Source: Boesenbergia rotunda
Lineage: Eukaryota > Streptophyta > Magnoliopsida > Zingiberales > Zingiberaceae
Assembly: GCA_024364735.1 (NCBI GenBank)
Contig: JAGFNQ010000831.1
Location: 30,839 to 94,838, forward strand
Length of the DNA stretch: 64,000 nt
Reading direction: 5' to 3'
Shown: positions 42,958-54,898 of the stretch, in pieces
Layout of the letters: every line of letters begins with the position of its first letter
How positions within the stretch are numbered: the stretch's first letter is position 1
Notes under the pieces: model-generated
The model's database searches: none
What the model was told of the DNA's origin: nothing
The model's input: the letters and a program-made list of their open reading frames with translations, nothing else
Translations under genes and position numbers: made by a program

Positions 42958-44185
42958 GTAGTCAACCAATCTATTCGTATTTCAGGTCGGGAGTGACCAA
43001 GAAGGTGACTAGAGGACACGTTATGGATTTGACTCTGTGGCAGAGAATACTGATTCTCATGTAGCATCAACTAATGAGTTGGAGGACTAGAGTCGAACCT
43101 GTCCACTAATCATTTGAGATCATGCATTATCGTCTTTAGGAATCCCTCCTACCATGCTAGTTGTAGTACTAGTATTAGCTACTACTAGCTGAGTAAGAAT
43201 TTGAGATTTGCTTATTGTAGATAGCATGATCATTGTCGAATCGATTTACCATAGTTCACAACCTGAGTTCTGTCTTTAGTTGGTAGCCGATGACAGTGAA
43301 TGAATGATATAGTTTATACAAGGCCCCACTAGTTATATTCAGATACGGATATTCGGATTAGCTACCGACTACATATAGGGAGACCATGGACCGAGCACTA
43401 TTCATAGAGACAACCCAGCGATGAGGGTACGGTGATAAGAAGAAAGGCAAGCAGTCAATCCAAGACTCAGCTACGACTCAAAGACAACAGTTGGTCAGAA
43501 CTACAGTTTATCAACCTCAGCAGACGGTGGGAACTTTAGCACCTCATCTTATGCAGCCAGTCGTAGTTCAGATGATTCGTCCACAACATATTCAAACGAT
43601 GATATCATTAGTTCTGAAGATAGACCGGGTCTATCCTGCCACCAGAGAGGAGGCATAGCGGGTCGATAAATCAATATTCCGTGGTAAGTTCTATTTATAC
43701 GTTTCCTACTGAATTATTGATAGATACTAATAGCTTGCATTTTTATATATCACAGACATTTATAGGAAAGGATGATAGGGTACTCACGTATAGATCACAG
43801 CTTGTATCGGTGTCCCTATCATTCAGAGAGGTATGGGATAAGTTTCTAATTTAGTAGGTTTGTAGATCGGTTCCTATATTGGATGATTAGGTATTGACTA
43901 TCTTAGTGTTGATATGGTAGGTAACTCGTTGATTCGCAATCATGGTTGAGGTTGTTCATGGGAGTGATTCGTTGATTTGTTACAGATACAACCTAGTAGC
44001 TCCAATTGTCGAGTCGGGAAGCTAGGGTTAAACCTGTCAATAACTTATTTGGGGTTAAGGATTTCAGCCATTGAGGTGCGTAGTATTGATTTTCACTCAA
44101 TATTTATATTGTATATAGGAGGTTAGTACCTGTTATGATTTGACTAGTGAAATTTGGGGATCAAAATTTTGTTAGTGGGGGAGAA
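42958..44185 (+). pseudogene. Decayed interior of a Ty3/gypsy element (gag end and 3' end)
   Basis: Around 43420-43660 a broken frame reads GKKKGKQSIQDSATTQRQQ...RVYPATREEA, resembling the gag-to-protease passage of chromoviruses. The rest is unrecognisable, and RT and integrase are not present. It ends with the purine tract TTAGTGGGGGAGAA at 44172-44185, just before an LTR. Confidence 0.5.
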
Positions 44186-47100
44186 TATAAAATACGGTAA
44201 ATAGAATACCATAAATAAGGTTAAAATGGAAATAACCTTATAGAAAAATTTGAAAAAAAAATCAAAATTTTTAGAAATATTTACAGGGATCATTGGGCTT
44301 AAGATGGATTATCTACGAATTATTTGAGGAAAAGTTAATTTTTAGAATTTATTTCATGCACACGCACATACCGCGCGCGCACACACACACACATAGTTCT
44401 CTTCCCCTTGTGCCCTAAGCGTCGATCCCCTCTTCTTCTCTTTCTTCCCCGATGTCGCACGCTCGTTCCTTCCTCATCGCGCAACCCTAAATCGCGAGCC
44501 AGCCTTATCACGGTTCCTCTTCATCTTCCCCACGCGATCGAGCAAACGGCAAGCCACCGCTGATCTTCCTCTTCGTCCTTCTTTTGCTCTAGACCGCCTG
44601 ATGCCCAACCCATCAGTTCCGCTCAAACCAAAATGTCGAATCTCCACCTCCTTTGCTTCTCTAAGTTTTCTCCGCTCAGTCGATCGGAGAGTTCTCCCTT
44701 GATCCCTATTCCTGGGCTAGCTGACGGTAACTGCCTTGTCCTTTTCCTTCAATCCTTACCTATGCTGATATTGAGGGAGCTCTTGTGTACAACAACCCCT
44801 ATCGACGATTGGACATGGCCCGATTTGCTCATCGACCGTCCTTTACATTGGTAAGCCCTCGCTTATTTTTCCTTGTCCCTTATTCCTTTGGTTTGCTTCC
44901 CTATTCTGGTTGGTAATGCCATCAACGCCGGATTTAATCTAGAGTCGGTTGCCTTGTGACGATTTGTTGCTCATGCAAGGAGTGGATCTAGGATTGAGGA
45001 GGGCTTGTAGGAGAAAGAGATCTTCACCTATCTCTGCTGGTTGGTGACTGATTGCTGGATTTGAGCAGAGTTGATCATCGGATCTGGGTTGTGATGTTGT
45101 TGCCGACGCCATCTTCAAGTAAGGATCTATGAATTAGTTTTCCAATCGATGAGTATTGTTGTGATGGAATTAGTGCATATCATTGGGGGAATTGATCTTA
45201 TTTTTATGATGTAGAGTTGGAGTTCGAATGCTGTTGAATTAGTTCACTGATTTCTTTTCCCTGTTTTAACTGTAATGTTTTGTTGTGGACTATTGGAATG
45301 GATTTAGGATGTTGGAATTCATTCTACTATTGAATTTTGGTGTGGGTTGTATAGTGGATCTGAATGTGGTTCTAGTTTTTATTTCTTGTAGTGAGTTTGT
45401 AGGATAATGTTCCTAATTTAATTATGGATTTAGAATATGTGTGGAATTGGGTGAATGTGCGGTGGATAGTTTTGTAGGTACGACATGTATAGTATTAGGT
45501 TATGGGTTCAATGTTTGGGGTGGTAGCTTTTTGAATCTGGTATGGTGATGATACAGTGAGCTAACCTTGAGCTAATGGTTGACATTAATCAGTACATGCA
45601 TTGCGTTTTGGTTTCGGGATAGTAGGTTTGTAATGGGCTTGGGCTTGGGCTTGGAATTGGTTGTAAGGTTGTAAGGTTGTAAGCTAGCATAAGTAACTAA
45701 TGTAAAGTATTTTTGAATTACCTTTTTGGGCTAGTTTTGTTTCTTGTGATTTTATGTTAGTGTCGTAATACATTGTTGGGTTTGGGTTGTTAATGGGCAT
45801 TGGTTCTAATTGGTTGGTGATGCTCTTACCAAGGGCTATACTGTGTGATTTGATTGTGTCAAGATTAGGTGTTGGATGAAAGTTTGATTAAGTTTGGAAT
45901 TGGGTTGGGTAAGGATTAAACCTAACCTCAATGTTTAGGTTTTGAATTGGAAGCTAATCATTATGATTAAGGTGATTCAAGTTAGGTTGTGTTATATATC
46001 TAGCTATTTTGCGTTTGTATAAGTAACTAAGTTATATTTTTGACTCAGGACCTGGATTTGAACTCGGAGATCTGGACGAGTTCTTTGGTTGATATAGACT
46101 TTACTCTAGAGACATGTACTTCTTACTTGATTCCTGTAGAATCATTTATCTTAAATGCATGGTTGTTTTATTATCGAAGTAGGTTGTTTTACTTTAAATC
46201 TAGTCTCCTTATTTTTCCTGCTTGATACTTATTTTTGTTTGGCATTTGAGTAGTAATTCAAAATTTTCAATTATACAATCTCAACTCTTGTCTTTCGATC
46301 TAAAAAGTAGTGTTTGTACGTGTGTACTTTAGAAATATTATGTGACCTATTTAGGATTTGATTTACATTAGATAAACTCTACCCAGTAGATTAGTGCATA
46401 CTCATTTACTTTGGTGTTGGTTGCATTTTGTATCGTATTGATTGCATGATTCTGGTTTGATTGAGGTTATGCATATTAGTGACATGCAACATAGCATTGT
46501 TTGCATGCCAATGACCACTAGCTCTCTTTAAGATGGGTCGTCGGTGATATTTTCTGTTGTGCCACCGTAAGTTAGAAGTTGTGTGCAGACAGTTGATATT
46601 CCCTAGGTGTTAAAAGTTCCCACAAGTATTTTAGAATTTTATAGCCACGGGTATTATGGATTTTCATACAGGGCTATAGGTATTATGGCGTTTCTGCATG
46701 GCCACAGGTTTTGGCACTTGTATCTCGTCCACTCAACCTACCCAATGTAGCAGTAGTTGGTGTGTGTACAGAATAGGTCATCGCATCATGTGCATATTAT
46801 ATATTGTGCATTAACTTGTGTTTGCTGCACTTATTTTAGCTATGATTGCTGTATTTGATTAACATGCATATTCGATTATGATTTACATTTATTATATGAT
46901 CTGAATCTGCTCGGCAATACTAGTAGTTTTCTGAGGTATTAGAGGGATTTCTGATCATGCCCCTACGTGTTACGTTGGTTTTCAAGTATGGTTTTTCGTA
47001 CAAATGTATTTGATTTATGTTATTTATTCCAGAGTCTGTATACCCTTATTTCTATATGCTTGTTTTATCTCTTTTATGTATCATGTATTTATCTATTCTT

Positions 47101-47559
47101 ATACCCGCAGATTCCGCCCGTACTCACCACCCCTCGTTCTTCTTTTGTTTCAAGTATTTGATAGTCGCGTCTCGTGCCACCGGAAGAGGATCCGACTAAT
47201 AATTCCCCACTTGAGTAGTTTCTTTCCGTTTTCGTACATTCGTAGTAACCTTATCGTATTGGTGTCGTTTTAGTATTGTTTTCATTACGGATGATATTTG
47301 GTTTCTCTGTAGACGTGTATTTATTTACTTCCACTAGATTTTGATTTGCTGGATTTTAGTTCATGGAGAATTATTTATTATGTTTATCATTTATTATGCA
47401 AATTATTTAACTGCATGGTTATGATTGTATAGATATCAGCCCAGTGTGGTTGTGTTATATGTGTGTGGAGATGTGTATGTATTAAGTTTTAGATTGTCCG
47501 TCATACAGTGAAGATGTTGTCAATTTTTTGAGCAATTATAGACCTTTGAGGGTGTGACA
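44186..47559 (+). repeat. Long 3' LTR (about 3.4 kb) of a Ty3/gypsy element
   Basis: It starts TATAAAATACGGTAAATAG right after a purine tract and ends GAGGGTGTGACA. The left half has an AC-rich microsatellite (near 44377) and a C/T-rich leader, the middle is T/G-rich without genes, and the right part has GTGCCACCGGAAGAGGATCC. The single-exon frames at 44633, 46040 and 46967-47273 show no domain. The right border is inferred only from the terminal motif, and no second copy is available to confirm it. Confidence 0.55.
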
Positions 47560-49156
47560 TCCGATGGCGCTAGTCTTCATGATGAATAGCGAATTGGCAA
47601 CTAGAAATGTACCTTTTCTTCCTAATCGATGAGGACATCTTCAATATAAAATTTATTAAAAATTTATAAAATTAAAAATTTTGAATAAAAATTTTTGAAA
47701 TTTATTATTTAAGAGTAATAGTTAAAACTAAAACTACTTTTTTATTTTGAAATTGATGTAATAGATCTAACTCATAATATGAATTTTTTGAAAAAAAAAC
47801 ATTTAAAATTTTATTCATTAAAAATGTTTTAATAATTTTTTATATTATTAATGTGATATATTATAATCATTAAAAAACTTATTTAAAATTATATCATTGG
47901 AAATGCACTGAGTGAATTCACATGCTGGATGTGATCGGGAATTATTGAGAAGCAAAGAAGCTGCAAGAAGACGGATAGGTAGACGCTTTCAGATCAAGTT
48001 ACTGCATGCATGGGAATTCTAAGATCCATGCAACTCCTTTCAACATCACCAATTATTATTAAGGGTCAAGGGAGCGTTTGATTTGTTTTATTTTTTTTTA
48101 TTTTTTAAAAATTATATTTTCTTAATTTTGGAGAATAATTTTATTTTATTCTTTAATTTTTCAAAAAATACTATATATTTTTCTAAAAAATAAATCTGAA
48201 AAATACAAATCAAATACGTTTTTCGAAAAATCGTATTTTTTATAGAAAATAAAAATGAAAAACAAACCTATCAAACGCAGCATAAATCTCTCAATAATTT
48301 TTTTTTTATAATTTCTAGTATATCATGATCAAAGATCTATTATTCTCCCTGCGATATAAAAAAACATCCATACAACTTTTTTTTAGACTCTACTTTAGAA
48401 ATCACATATTTTTATTTATTATTTTTTATTGAATTTCTTTATATAATTTTTATTTAATATTTTAATTTTTTATAATTTTTATGATTTTTAATTTAATTTA
48501 ATTTATAATTTTTATTAAATATTTAATTAATTTAGAAATTTTAATTTAATTATAATCATTTATATATATTTTTTAACCTATCGAATATATTTATTTTTAA
48601 AAGGAAGGAGTATCATTTTAATCACAATTCGTAAAATAAAATATTATAATAAAATATTTTAAAATATTCAATAATTTATGGATAAAATAATTCATTTTTA
48701 ATTATTTTAAAAATCAAACATATAATATTATTTTATTATTAATTATTGGCTCTATCTCCCAAAGGAAAAAATAAGTTTTCAAATCGATTCTTAAACTAAA
48801 AATCATAAATTTCATTTTCACAATCATTCAAGCTCTTTTTTTAATTTTTTTTAATTTACATGCCTTTTAAAAATTTTGCATTTGTTACGCTCTAAGTTGT
48901 AAGGCTGCATGTCGTCCTTTAATTTATTCTATTTCTGTGCGTGGGTTGTTCTATTCTATGCTGGTTTGTCCCCAATTCTTCATAATGAATGGCGAATTAG
49001 AAATTGAAAGTGACCATTTCTTCAAAGGAATCTCCAATAAGAAATTTTTATAAAATCAAAAAAATTAAATTAAAATGTTTTAATCATGGGTAAGATTTAA
49101 TATTTATAATCAAAGGACATCAATGGTTAGAGCTTTAAATGATTTTTGTTTTTTTG

Positions 49157-49396
49157 ACTTTCGGGGTTACGATGCAACGGTAGCATGATTAATTATTATT
49201 TTAGATATTCATGATTCGATCCCTAACAACGATGTATTTTACATGAATTTTTTCTCCAAATGAGACGCGAACCCTGGAACATTGGGCTTCTAGACCGCCC
49301 ACCGCGAGCACTTCCCGATTTACCCCGGTAACCGAGGAAAAATTTCTATGAGACCGAGTCAGTCACCCCAAATTGTCTGCTACCTAGTCTAATATT
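49157..49396 (+). mobile_element. SINE-like repeat copy a
   Basis: It begins TCGGGGTTACGATGCAACGG, has a B-box-like GATTCGATCC near 49209, a body with TGGGCTTCTAGACCGCCCAC and ends CCTAGTCTAATATTTT. Copies b (49397) and c (51330) share this order. Confidence 0.6.
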
Positions 49397-49651
49397 TTGC
49401 CCTCGGGACTATGGAATAGTGATAGGGCGATTAATCACTATTCCAGGCATCAACGATTCATGATTCGATCCTCAATTATGGTGTATTTTGTAGAAATTTT
49501 TCCTCTAAATTGGGCGTAAATCCTAGGACGCTAGGCTTCTAGACCACCCACCGTGAGCGCTTCTCGATTTATCCGGGTTACAGGTGGGAAACTTTCGTAG
49601 GACCGGACCGATCATCCCAGATTCGTCTGTTACCTAGTCTAATATTTTTTT
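49397..49651 (+). mobile_element. SINE-like repeat copy b, in tandem with copy a
   Basis: TCGGGACTATGGAATAGTGATAGGGCG resembles a tRNA A-box region, and GATTCGATCC follows as B box near 49464. The body matches copy a through CTAGACCACCCACCGTGAGC and ends CCTAGTCTAATATTTTTTT (T-rich tail). Confidence 0.65.
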
Positions 49652-51087
49652 AAATGATTTTTTATAATCCTAATATATCACATCAATAATATAAAAATTT
49701 ATTAAAATTCAATGATTAGAACAGATTTTTTTTTATTCCAATTCATAATATGGGTTGTATCACTTCACGCATAGTATATCAATTCCAAGAAAGAGAAGAT
49801 TCAAAGTTTTCAAAATTGCTGTTGAACTATAAACCTCAAACCTCGTATCTACAATGATTCAAAACATTGTATTCAGTTCAAACCTTTCATATACCTTGCA
49901 TTGGAAAGCAATAGTTAAAATTCAATGCTACTCTTTTATCTTAAAATTAATGTAATATACATGATATCAGACAACTTCATATTATAAAGTAGATCATAAA
50001 AAAATTATTTAATATTTTAATTATTAGAGATATTTCAATAATTTATTATAATATTGATATGATATTAAAAAAAACTCATTTACTCATTTAAAAATCTAAG
50101 GATTGAAGATGCCTTAATCTTTATTCTTTAGTGAGCTGAATAACACGCTGAATGTGATCGGAAATTGTTGAGACAAGTGTCAAGATGGAAAGGAGGAAGG
50201 CTTTTAGATCAAGTTACTGCATGCATGAGGGATTTCAAGACACATGCAACTCCTTGCAACCCTCTAAGAACATTTCAAAATTTATAAAAAATTTATAAAA
50301 TAAAAAAATGAATAAAAAGTCAAATTAAAGTCTTTTTAATGTAAAACTTAGGAGTGATTTATAAAATTAAAACAATTAAATTAAAAATGTCGAATCATTA
50401 TAGATATAGAATTTGAAATTTATAATTTTAGAATAACAGTGAAAATTTAAACCTCATCTTTTATCTCGAAATTAAAACCATAACAAAATATTTTAATAAG
50501 TTTTTATGTTCTTTTATCACGAAATTAAAACTCTAACAAAATATTTTAAAAAGTTTTCATATTATAAATGCTGTATATTGCGATTATTAAAAAAATCATT
50601 TACAACTTTAATAATTAAAAATATCCTTAAATCATCATAAAGATGAGATTTGTAAGCTAAGAATAATAGTGAAAATTAAATTTTTTTTTCTTGAAATTAA
50701 TATAATATGCATGAATCAAGCAATTACCTTCTATGAATTAGATAAAAAAAATTATTTAGAATTTTAATTATTGAAGATATTTTTTAAAAAATTCATATTA
50801 TATATTGAAAACATGAAAAAGAAAATTTATTTAAAATTCTAATCATTAGATGTTCTAAGTTGCAAGGCTGCATGCCGTCCTTTAATTTATTCCGTTTTCA
50901 ATGTGGTTCAGCCAAATCAGTTTAGCAAATTTAAGAATTCTGCTTAGAAATAGAAACCACCTGTGTAGTACTTCCGGGCAGGGCTGGTCGCCACATGTTC
51001 ACTTGTTATTAGTTCATCAATCAACGCAAAATTAATCAGTTTGATCACAAATCCTTCTTATATGCATACCCTTTAACTACATATATG

Positions 51088-51311
51088 AGCCCCCACGGGC
51101 AGCCGAGATGGTTAGAGCACAAGGGCTTGCATCTAACCGCCTGGGTTCGAGCCGCACGGGGCGCGCTGCGATAATATCAAAGGCGTCCTGTGTACAAAGT
51201 TCTCGGCCCAACTGTGTCCTAACTGTTTCGGTTACCGTGATTTACCTCCCTCGTCTTGGCTTAGGGGCCGGCTGTCGGGGGCGCTGGGGGCGAGCGTAAT
51301 CGCCTTTTGCA
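51088..51311 (+). mobile_element. tRNA-derived SINE with 18-bp target duplication
   Basis: The head reads GCCGAGATGGTTAGAGCACA (A box) and CTGGGTTCGAGCC (B box), followed by a GC-rich body with GATTTACCTCCC and GGGGGCGCTGGGGGC. CCTTTAACTACATATATG flanks it at 51070-51087 and 51312-51329. A related element lies at 59949. Confidence 0.88.
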
Positions 51312-51329
51312 CCTTTAACTACATATATG

Positions 51330-51560
51330 CCCTCGAAATTATGATATAGTGGAAAGGCGACTAGCAGACATTCGCAGTTGAATCCTTAACTATAACGTAT
51401 TTATGAAAATTTTTCCTCCAGATGTAAATCCTGAAACGTTGAACTTCTGGACTGTTCGCTATGAACGCTTTCCGATTTACCTTGACGACCGATAAAAAAT
51501 TTCCATGAAACCGAATTCGTCCGAGATTAAAAAAACCTCGTTAATCATTTTTTTTTTTCT
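51330..51560 (+). mobile_element. SINE-like repeat copy c, sharing the target site of the preceding SINE
   Basis: It follows the previous SINE's target copy directly, belongs to the family of 49157 and 49397 (CCTCGAAATTATGATATAGTGG, TTGAATCCT, TCTGGACTGTTCGC), and ends in a T-run at 51548. CTTTAACTACATA follows at 51561-51573, a third copy of the same target sequence. Confidence 0.75.
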
Positions 51561-51573
51561 CTTTAACTACATA

Positions 51574-53696
51574 CGAACAGTTCAAAATCTGTCAAAAAGC
51601 CTATAACAGACAGCAATACACCACAAGAGCAGTAATTAAAGTATGCAACACAGTTCATAAAATATGCACCATCCACACTATACGAAACGCCTAATTTTCT
51701 TGAACGATGAACCACATTGAGATAAATTTCTCTGAAAAACTCTCCTAGTCGATCCATTTAAAGTGTAACGTTGGCATCAGATAAAGTAGATTCTTGGAAC
51801 ACAACCTCCTGCACAAATTGTACATTTAAAATATCAGAGGTGAAGTATGAATGGCATACCAGTAGAGCAGCCAGGCAACTTCTATACACTCATCGCAGCA
51901 TATGTATCAATTCATAAACTTTAAACATAAAAAAGCCTTAAAGGCAAAAAAGAGTTATTTACGCTGGGTGCACAGCTTGAGGTTGGAGACTTTTGGCTTG
52001 GGCTTTGCTCAGATTGGTGAGCTTCGGAATGAGAACTACACCAGTTATCCAGTTGTGGTATGCACTGTTGATAAAAATCCTAAAAGGTAAAATTATTTAT
52101 TTGCACTATCCAGGCAACTTGAGGTTGGAGACTTTTGGCTTGAGCACTGCTAAACCTAGTGAGCTTTAGAATTAGCACCTCTTAATCCAGTTGTAGTTTG
52201 TACTCTCGATACATGGTCTTTTGCTCTCACGTATTGCAACTAAATTCTCATATACCAATCCGATTCCATGGGTATGAAAAGTGAAGTATCAGTTACAGAT
52301 AATCTGAACCCCTTGGACTCACTGTCTCTCACACAAAGGAAGTTTACCCACTCAAGTGTTATAAACAATCTTTGGATCATCTATCTCTTTCCTTGTGACA
52401 TACAAAATAGATCCTAGGTCCATTCTGTACACTTGCAAATATTTAGCATTATGCTCAGACTATGCTCACTGTAATACTTTTAGTTGTTCACAACAAAAAC
52501 TTCATTCTACACTGTTAAGGAATAACAATGCCAGTCCACTTTGGGCACCTACAGTATTGGCGATGAAGTTGAAAATTCAATCTTGGTCCGAGGCAAATAA
52601 CACCCAAGATATACCAAGGGAACTAATTGCCAAGTTCTCAACCCGTAAAGCAACAACCTACCAACCCAACAAAGAAAAACATTAAGAACACATGCATAAA
52701 TGCAGAACAACTGAGTGATGCCCTTTAACAAAGCCACAAGAATACAGTCATTGCGCACCCAAAGGTATTGAGGCTTATCCCTGCAAATGTAGATTCACTA
52801 TGCATCTCATCTCAACGAGGGAAGAGCTTAATCAACAAAAGGGAAGCTACCTAAATCCTAGGCAAGAACTTTGAGATAAGTTTGAAAGAGACATATGCTA
52901 TGAGATCATGCAGCTATCACTGCTTTCTCACATCTACAACTAAAGTGTGGTCATTACTAACTTGAACTACCCAGGAGAAACCAGGAAACCACCCAACAAC
53001 TCTTCCTATTCTCGCAATGGTCTAGGAAATTGAACTATGGCATCTAGCTACTACGTTAAATTTAGCCAACATTAGTGAGGACATGAGTAGCTTCTATTCT
53101 AAGGTTTCAACATTTCTTCCAAAGGCGTGATATTAATTCTGCATGAGCAAGAGGTGAACAGTATCAATGGCATATACATATTGCCACAAGCTTGTGATCC
53201 CGAAGTTGATCTCAATCAATCATCCCTTTGTTTACAGTACTAAGGGATGCAACACGGCATAGGCTACAAAATTATATACCCCTAAAACACAATGGTACTT
53301 TGAGTTATAACGTATAAGAGATAGGTTTAAAATAGAAGATCAATAGCCCACAATCCTTGACACTAAATTAACTAAAATGAAGTAACATTATGAACACAAA
53401 TAGTGCATTATTGCTTAGCAACTCTATTGATATCTAGGAGACTAAAAGATCCATGCCTGATGGCATAATATTGATATATGTCTGAAATACCATTGATTTT
53501 AGAAAGTTACATGCTGCTGTTTCGAGAACAAAGTTTGTTGTGGCTTGTTTAACTTTAAGAAGAGCTAATTCATTAATGCTTAAACACATGATACAAACAA
53601 TCTCCAACATGCATATAAATTGAAGAAAACTAAAAAGAACAAACCTGTAACTAAGCCCAGAAGTAATCCCAAAACCAATTCTTTTATGGATATTGA
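51574..53696. other. Region downstream of the methyltransferase gene without a clear gene
   Basis: No convincing coding region is seen. A roughly 100-bp block containing TTGAGGTTGGAGACTTTTGG is repeated at 51979 and 52121 with changes. On the minus strand, 51812-51757 would read as a small terminal exon (TTTGTGCAG then a 15-residue frame to a stop), but nothing supports a gene for it. Part of this stretch may be the 3' untranslated region or an alternative 3' exon of the methyltransferase gene. Confidence 0.4.
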
Positions 53697-54443
53697 TCAC
53701 TTCCTCTTTCTAAATATGTAGACATCCGTCTCCTCGTAGGCATAATCCGGATGAAGATCCTCATGTGGTACTTTTTCAATCACCGGGAAGGTCCGGTTAC
53801 ACAATTCCCAGAAAACCTGGTGCGCCTCCGGTGACCTCAGCTGGTACCCCAACATAATGGCTCCATCATCCGCGACGAGCGCTTCCATGGCGGAGACTAG
53901 CTGAGCGGCCGAGTCTTCCATGTACACAACGTCGGCAGCGATCACAATATCAAAGGGTGGACGGAGGGCTCTGATCTGTTCCGAGTTGTTCCAATAGAGT
54001 TGGGCGTGCTTAGGCGCCCGTGGGAGAGCGGAACGGTTGCGCTTGAGGTTACGACGGAGGGCGGGCATGACGGGTGCGATGTCAGTGAGGACGACGTCGA
54101 GGCCGAGAAGGAACAGGCCAAGGCCGGCGGGGCCGCATCCTGCTCCGAGCTCGACCGCGCGCTTTCCTGGGAAGTTGAGGAGGTCCGCGTAGGGGTTGGG
54201 ATCGGGTGCGGCGGAGGGGCGAGGGAGCCATCGGTCGACGAACTTGACGAGGACGAGGGAGCAAGGCCAGACGGAGGTGCCTACGTGCATAGATCCGTTG
54301 TCCTGCTGGAAGGTGAGGACGGCGCCACCGACGGGGAGCTCCACGACCGGCGAATCGGTGAACCGCATCGGATTCTGATACGTTTTCCGAGAGGAAACGA
54401 TTAAGGGGTTTGTCGCCAAGAAATTAAACTTGCCGCGAGCCAA
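53697..54443 (-). CDS. METTL21-type protein-lysine methyltransferase (Methyltransf_16 family)
   Basis: A single-exon frame of 248 residues, complete from MARGKFNFLA to TDVYIFRKRK. The SAM-binding motif I is VELGAGCGPAGLGL (97-110), the acidic end of strand 2 is LTDIAP (119-124), and DIVIAADVVY (165-174) carries the D-x-x-Y signature of this family after strand 4. WPCSLVLVKFV (59-69) is the helix before motif I. Length and domain fill fit the family of small cytosolic or nuclear enzymes that transfer methyl groups from SAM to lysines of chaperones and translation factors. The actual substrate cannot be told from the sequence. The coding region is GC-rich, unlike the flanks. A SINE lies 0.09-0.26 kb upstream of the start and may be in the promoter or 5' untranslated region. 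Confidence 0.9.
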   Translation of the reverse strand: MARGKFNFLATNPLIVSSRKTYQNPMRFTDSPVVELPVGGAVLTFQQDNGSMHVGTSVWPCSLVLVKFVDRWLPRPSAAPDPNPYADLLNFPGKRAVELGAGCGPAGLGLFLLGLDVVLTDIAPVMPALRRNLKRNRSALPRAPKHAQLYWNNSEQIRALRPPFDIVIAADVVYMEDSAAQLVSAMEALVADDGAIMLGYQLRSPEAHQVFWELCNRTFPVIEKVPHEDLHPDYAYEETDVYIFRKRK

Positions 54444-54532
54444 CCGGATAAATCGATCCTTGAATTCGACGGGATATGACCCAGACTCAAGCTAAAAGCC
54501 ATCTCTCATCGGTCCATCTTACCCCTCAAAAA

Positions 54533-54700
54533 AAAAAAAAAAAAAAATCCCCCACGGTCTGACTCAATTAGTAAAACGTCTAAGTGCTTACAAAGTTCGA
54601 GAGTTATCAATCGCATACGGGGTAAAAATCTGATCTGGCTTAAATCCTCTCGATCCCAGACGCCTTATCCCATCAGTAAATATGACGATTCCACCTTTTG
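54533..54700 (+). mobile_element. SINE-like insertion between two genes with 18-bp target duplication
   Basis: CATCTTACCCCTCAAAAA (54515-54532) recurs at 54701-54719 with one extra C. The insert begins in an A-run, has a head CCCACGGTCTGACTCAATTAG resembling a tRNA A-box region, and ends ATTCCACCTTTTG. Its B box is degenerate. The insertion lies in the upstream flank of the methyltransferase gene and downstream of the DUF599 gene. Confidence 0.65.
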
Positions 54701-54898
54701 CATCTTACCCCTCCAAAAATTATAAATTTTAAATTTTAAAATTTGATTATATGATCTCTTATAAAGTTTACGTTAACCTATCGATTTTGAATCCAATTCA
54801 AGGTTTTTACTAGGAGGTATCCTTCGGACCATGTTAGATATTTGGAATAAATATATCCAATTAATAGTAAGAAATTGAAAGGAATAAATCGATTCCAA

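Larger units (their letters stand above)
47560..51068. repeat. AT-rich intergenic DNA with duplicated modules
   Basis: No gene is recognisable. Blocks recur in the same order: TCTTCATGATGAATAGCGAATTGG (47574) and TTCATAATGAATGGCGAATTAG (48978); a 115-bp block with ATCAAGTTACTGCATGCATG (47990 and 50209); TAAGTTGTAAGGCTGCATG (48892) and its near copy (50852). Diffuse ATTAAAA-type sequence separates them. Two SINE-like repeats interrupt the stretch at 49157-49651. The layout suggests an old direct duplication of about 2 kb. Confidence 0.6.

Noticed and set aside
44377..44396. GC/AC alternating tract as a possible Z-DNA or regulatory element
   Set aside because: It is a short microsatellite inside a long LTR; no evidence for function.
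51100..51155. tRNA gene with GGTTAGAGCA and GGGTTCGAGCC
   Set aside because: It is the head of a 224-bp SINE flanked by an 18-bp target duplication, with no matching acceptor stem.
51757..51812. Small terminal exon on the minus strand ending in a stop
   Set aside because: A splice acceptor-like site and 15 codons are too little, and no upstream exon in matching phase could be identified.
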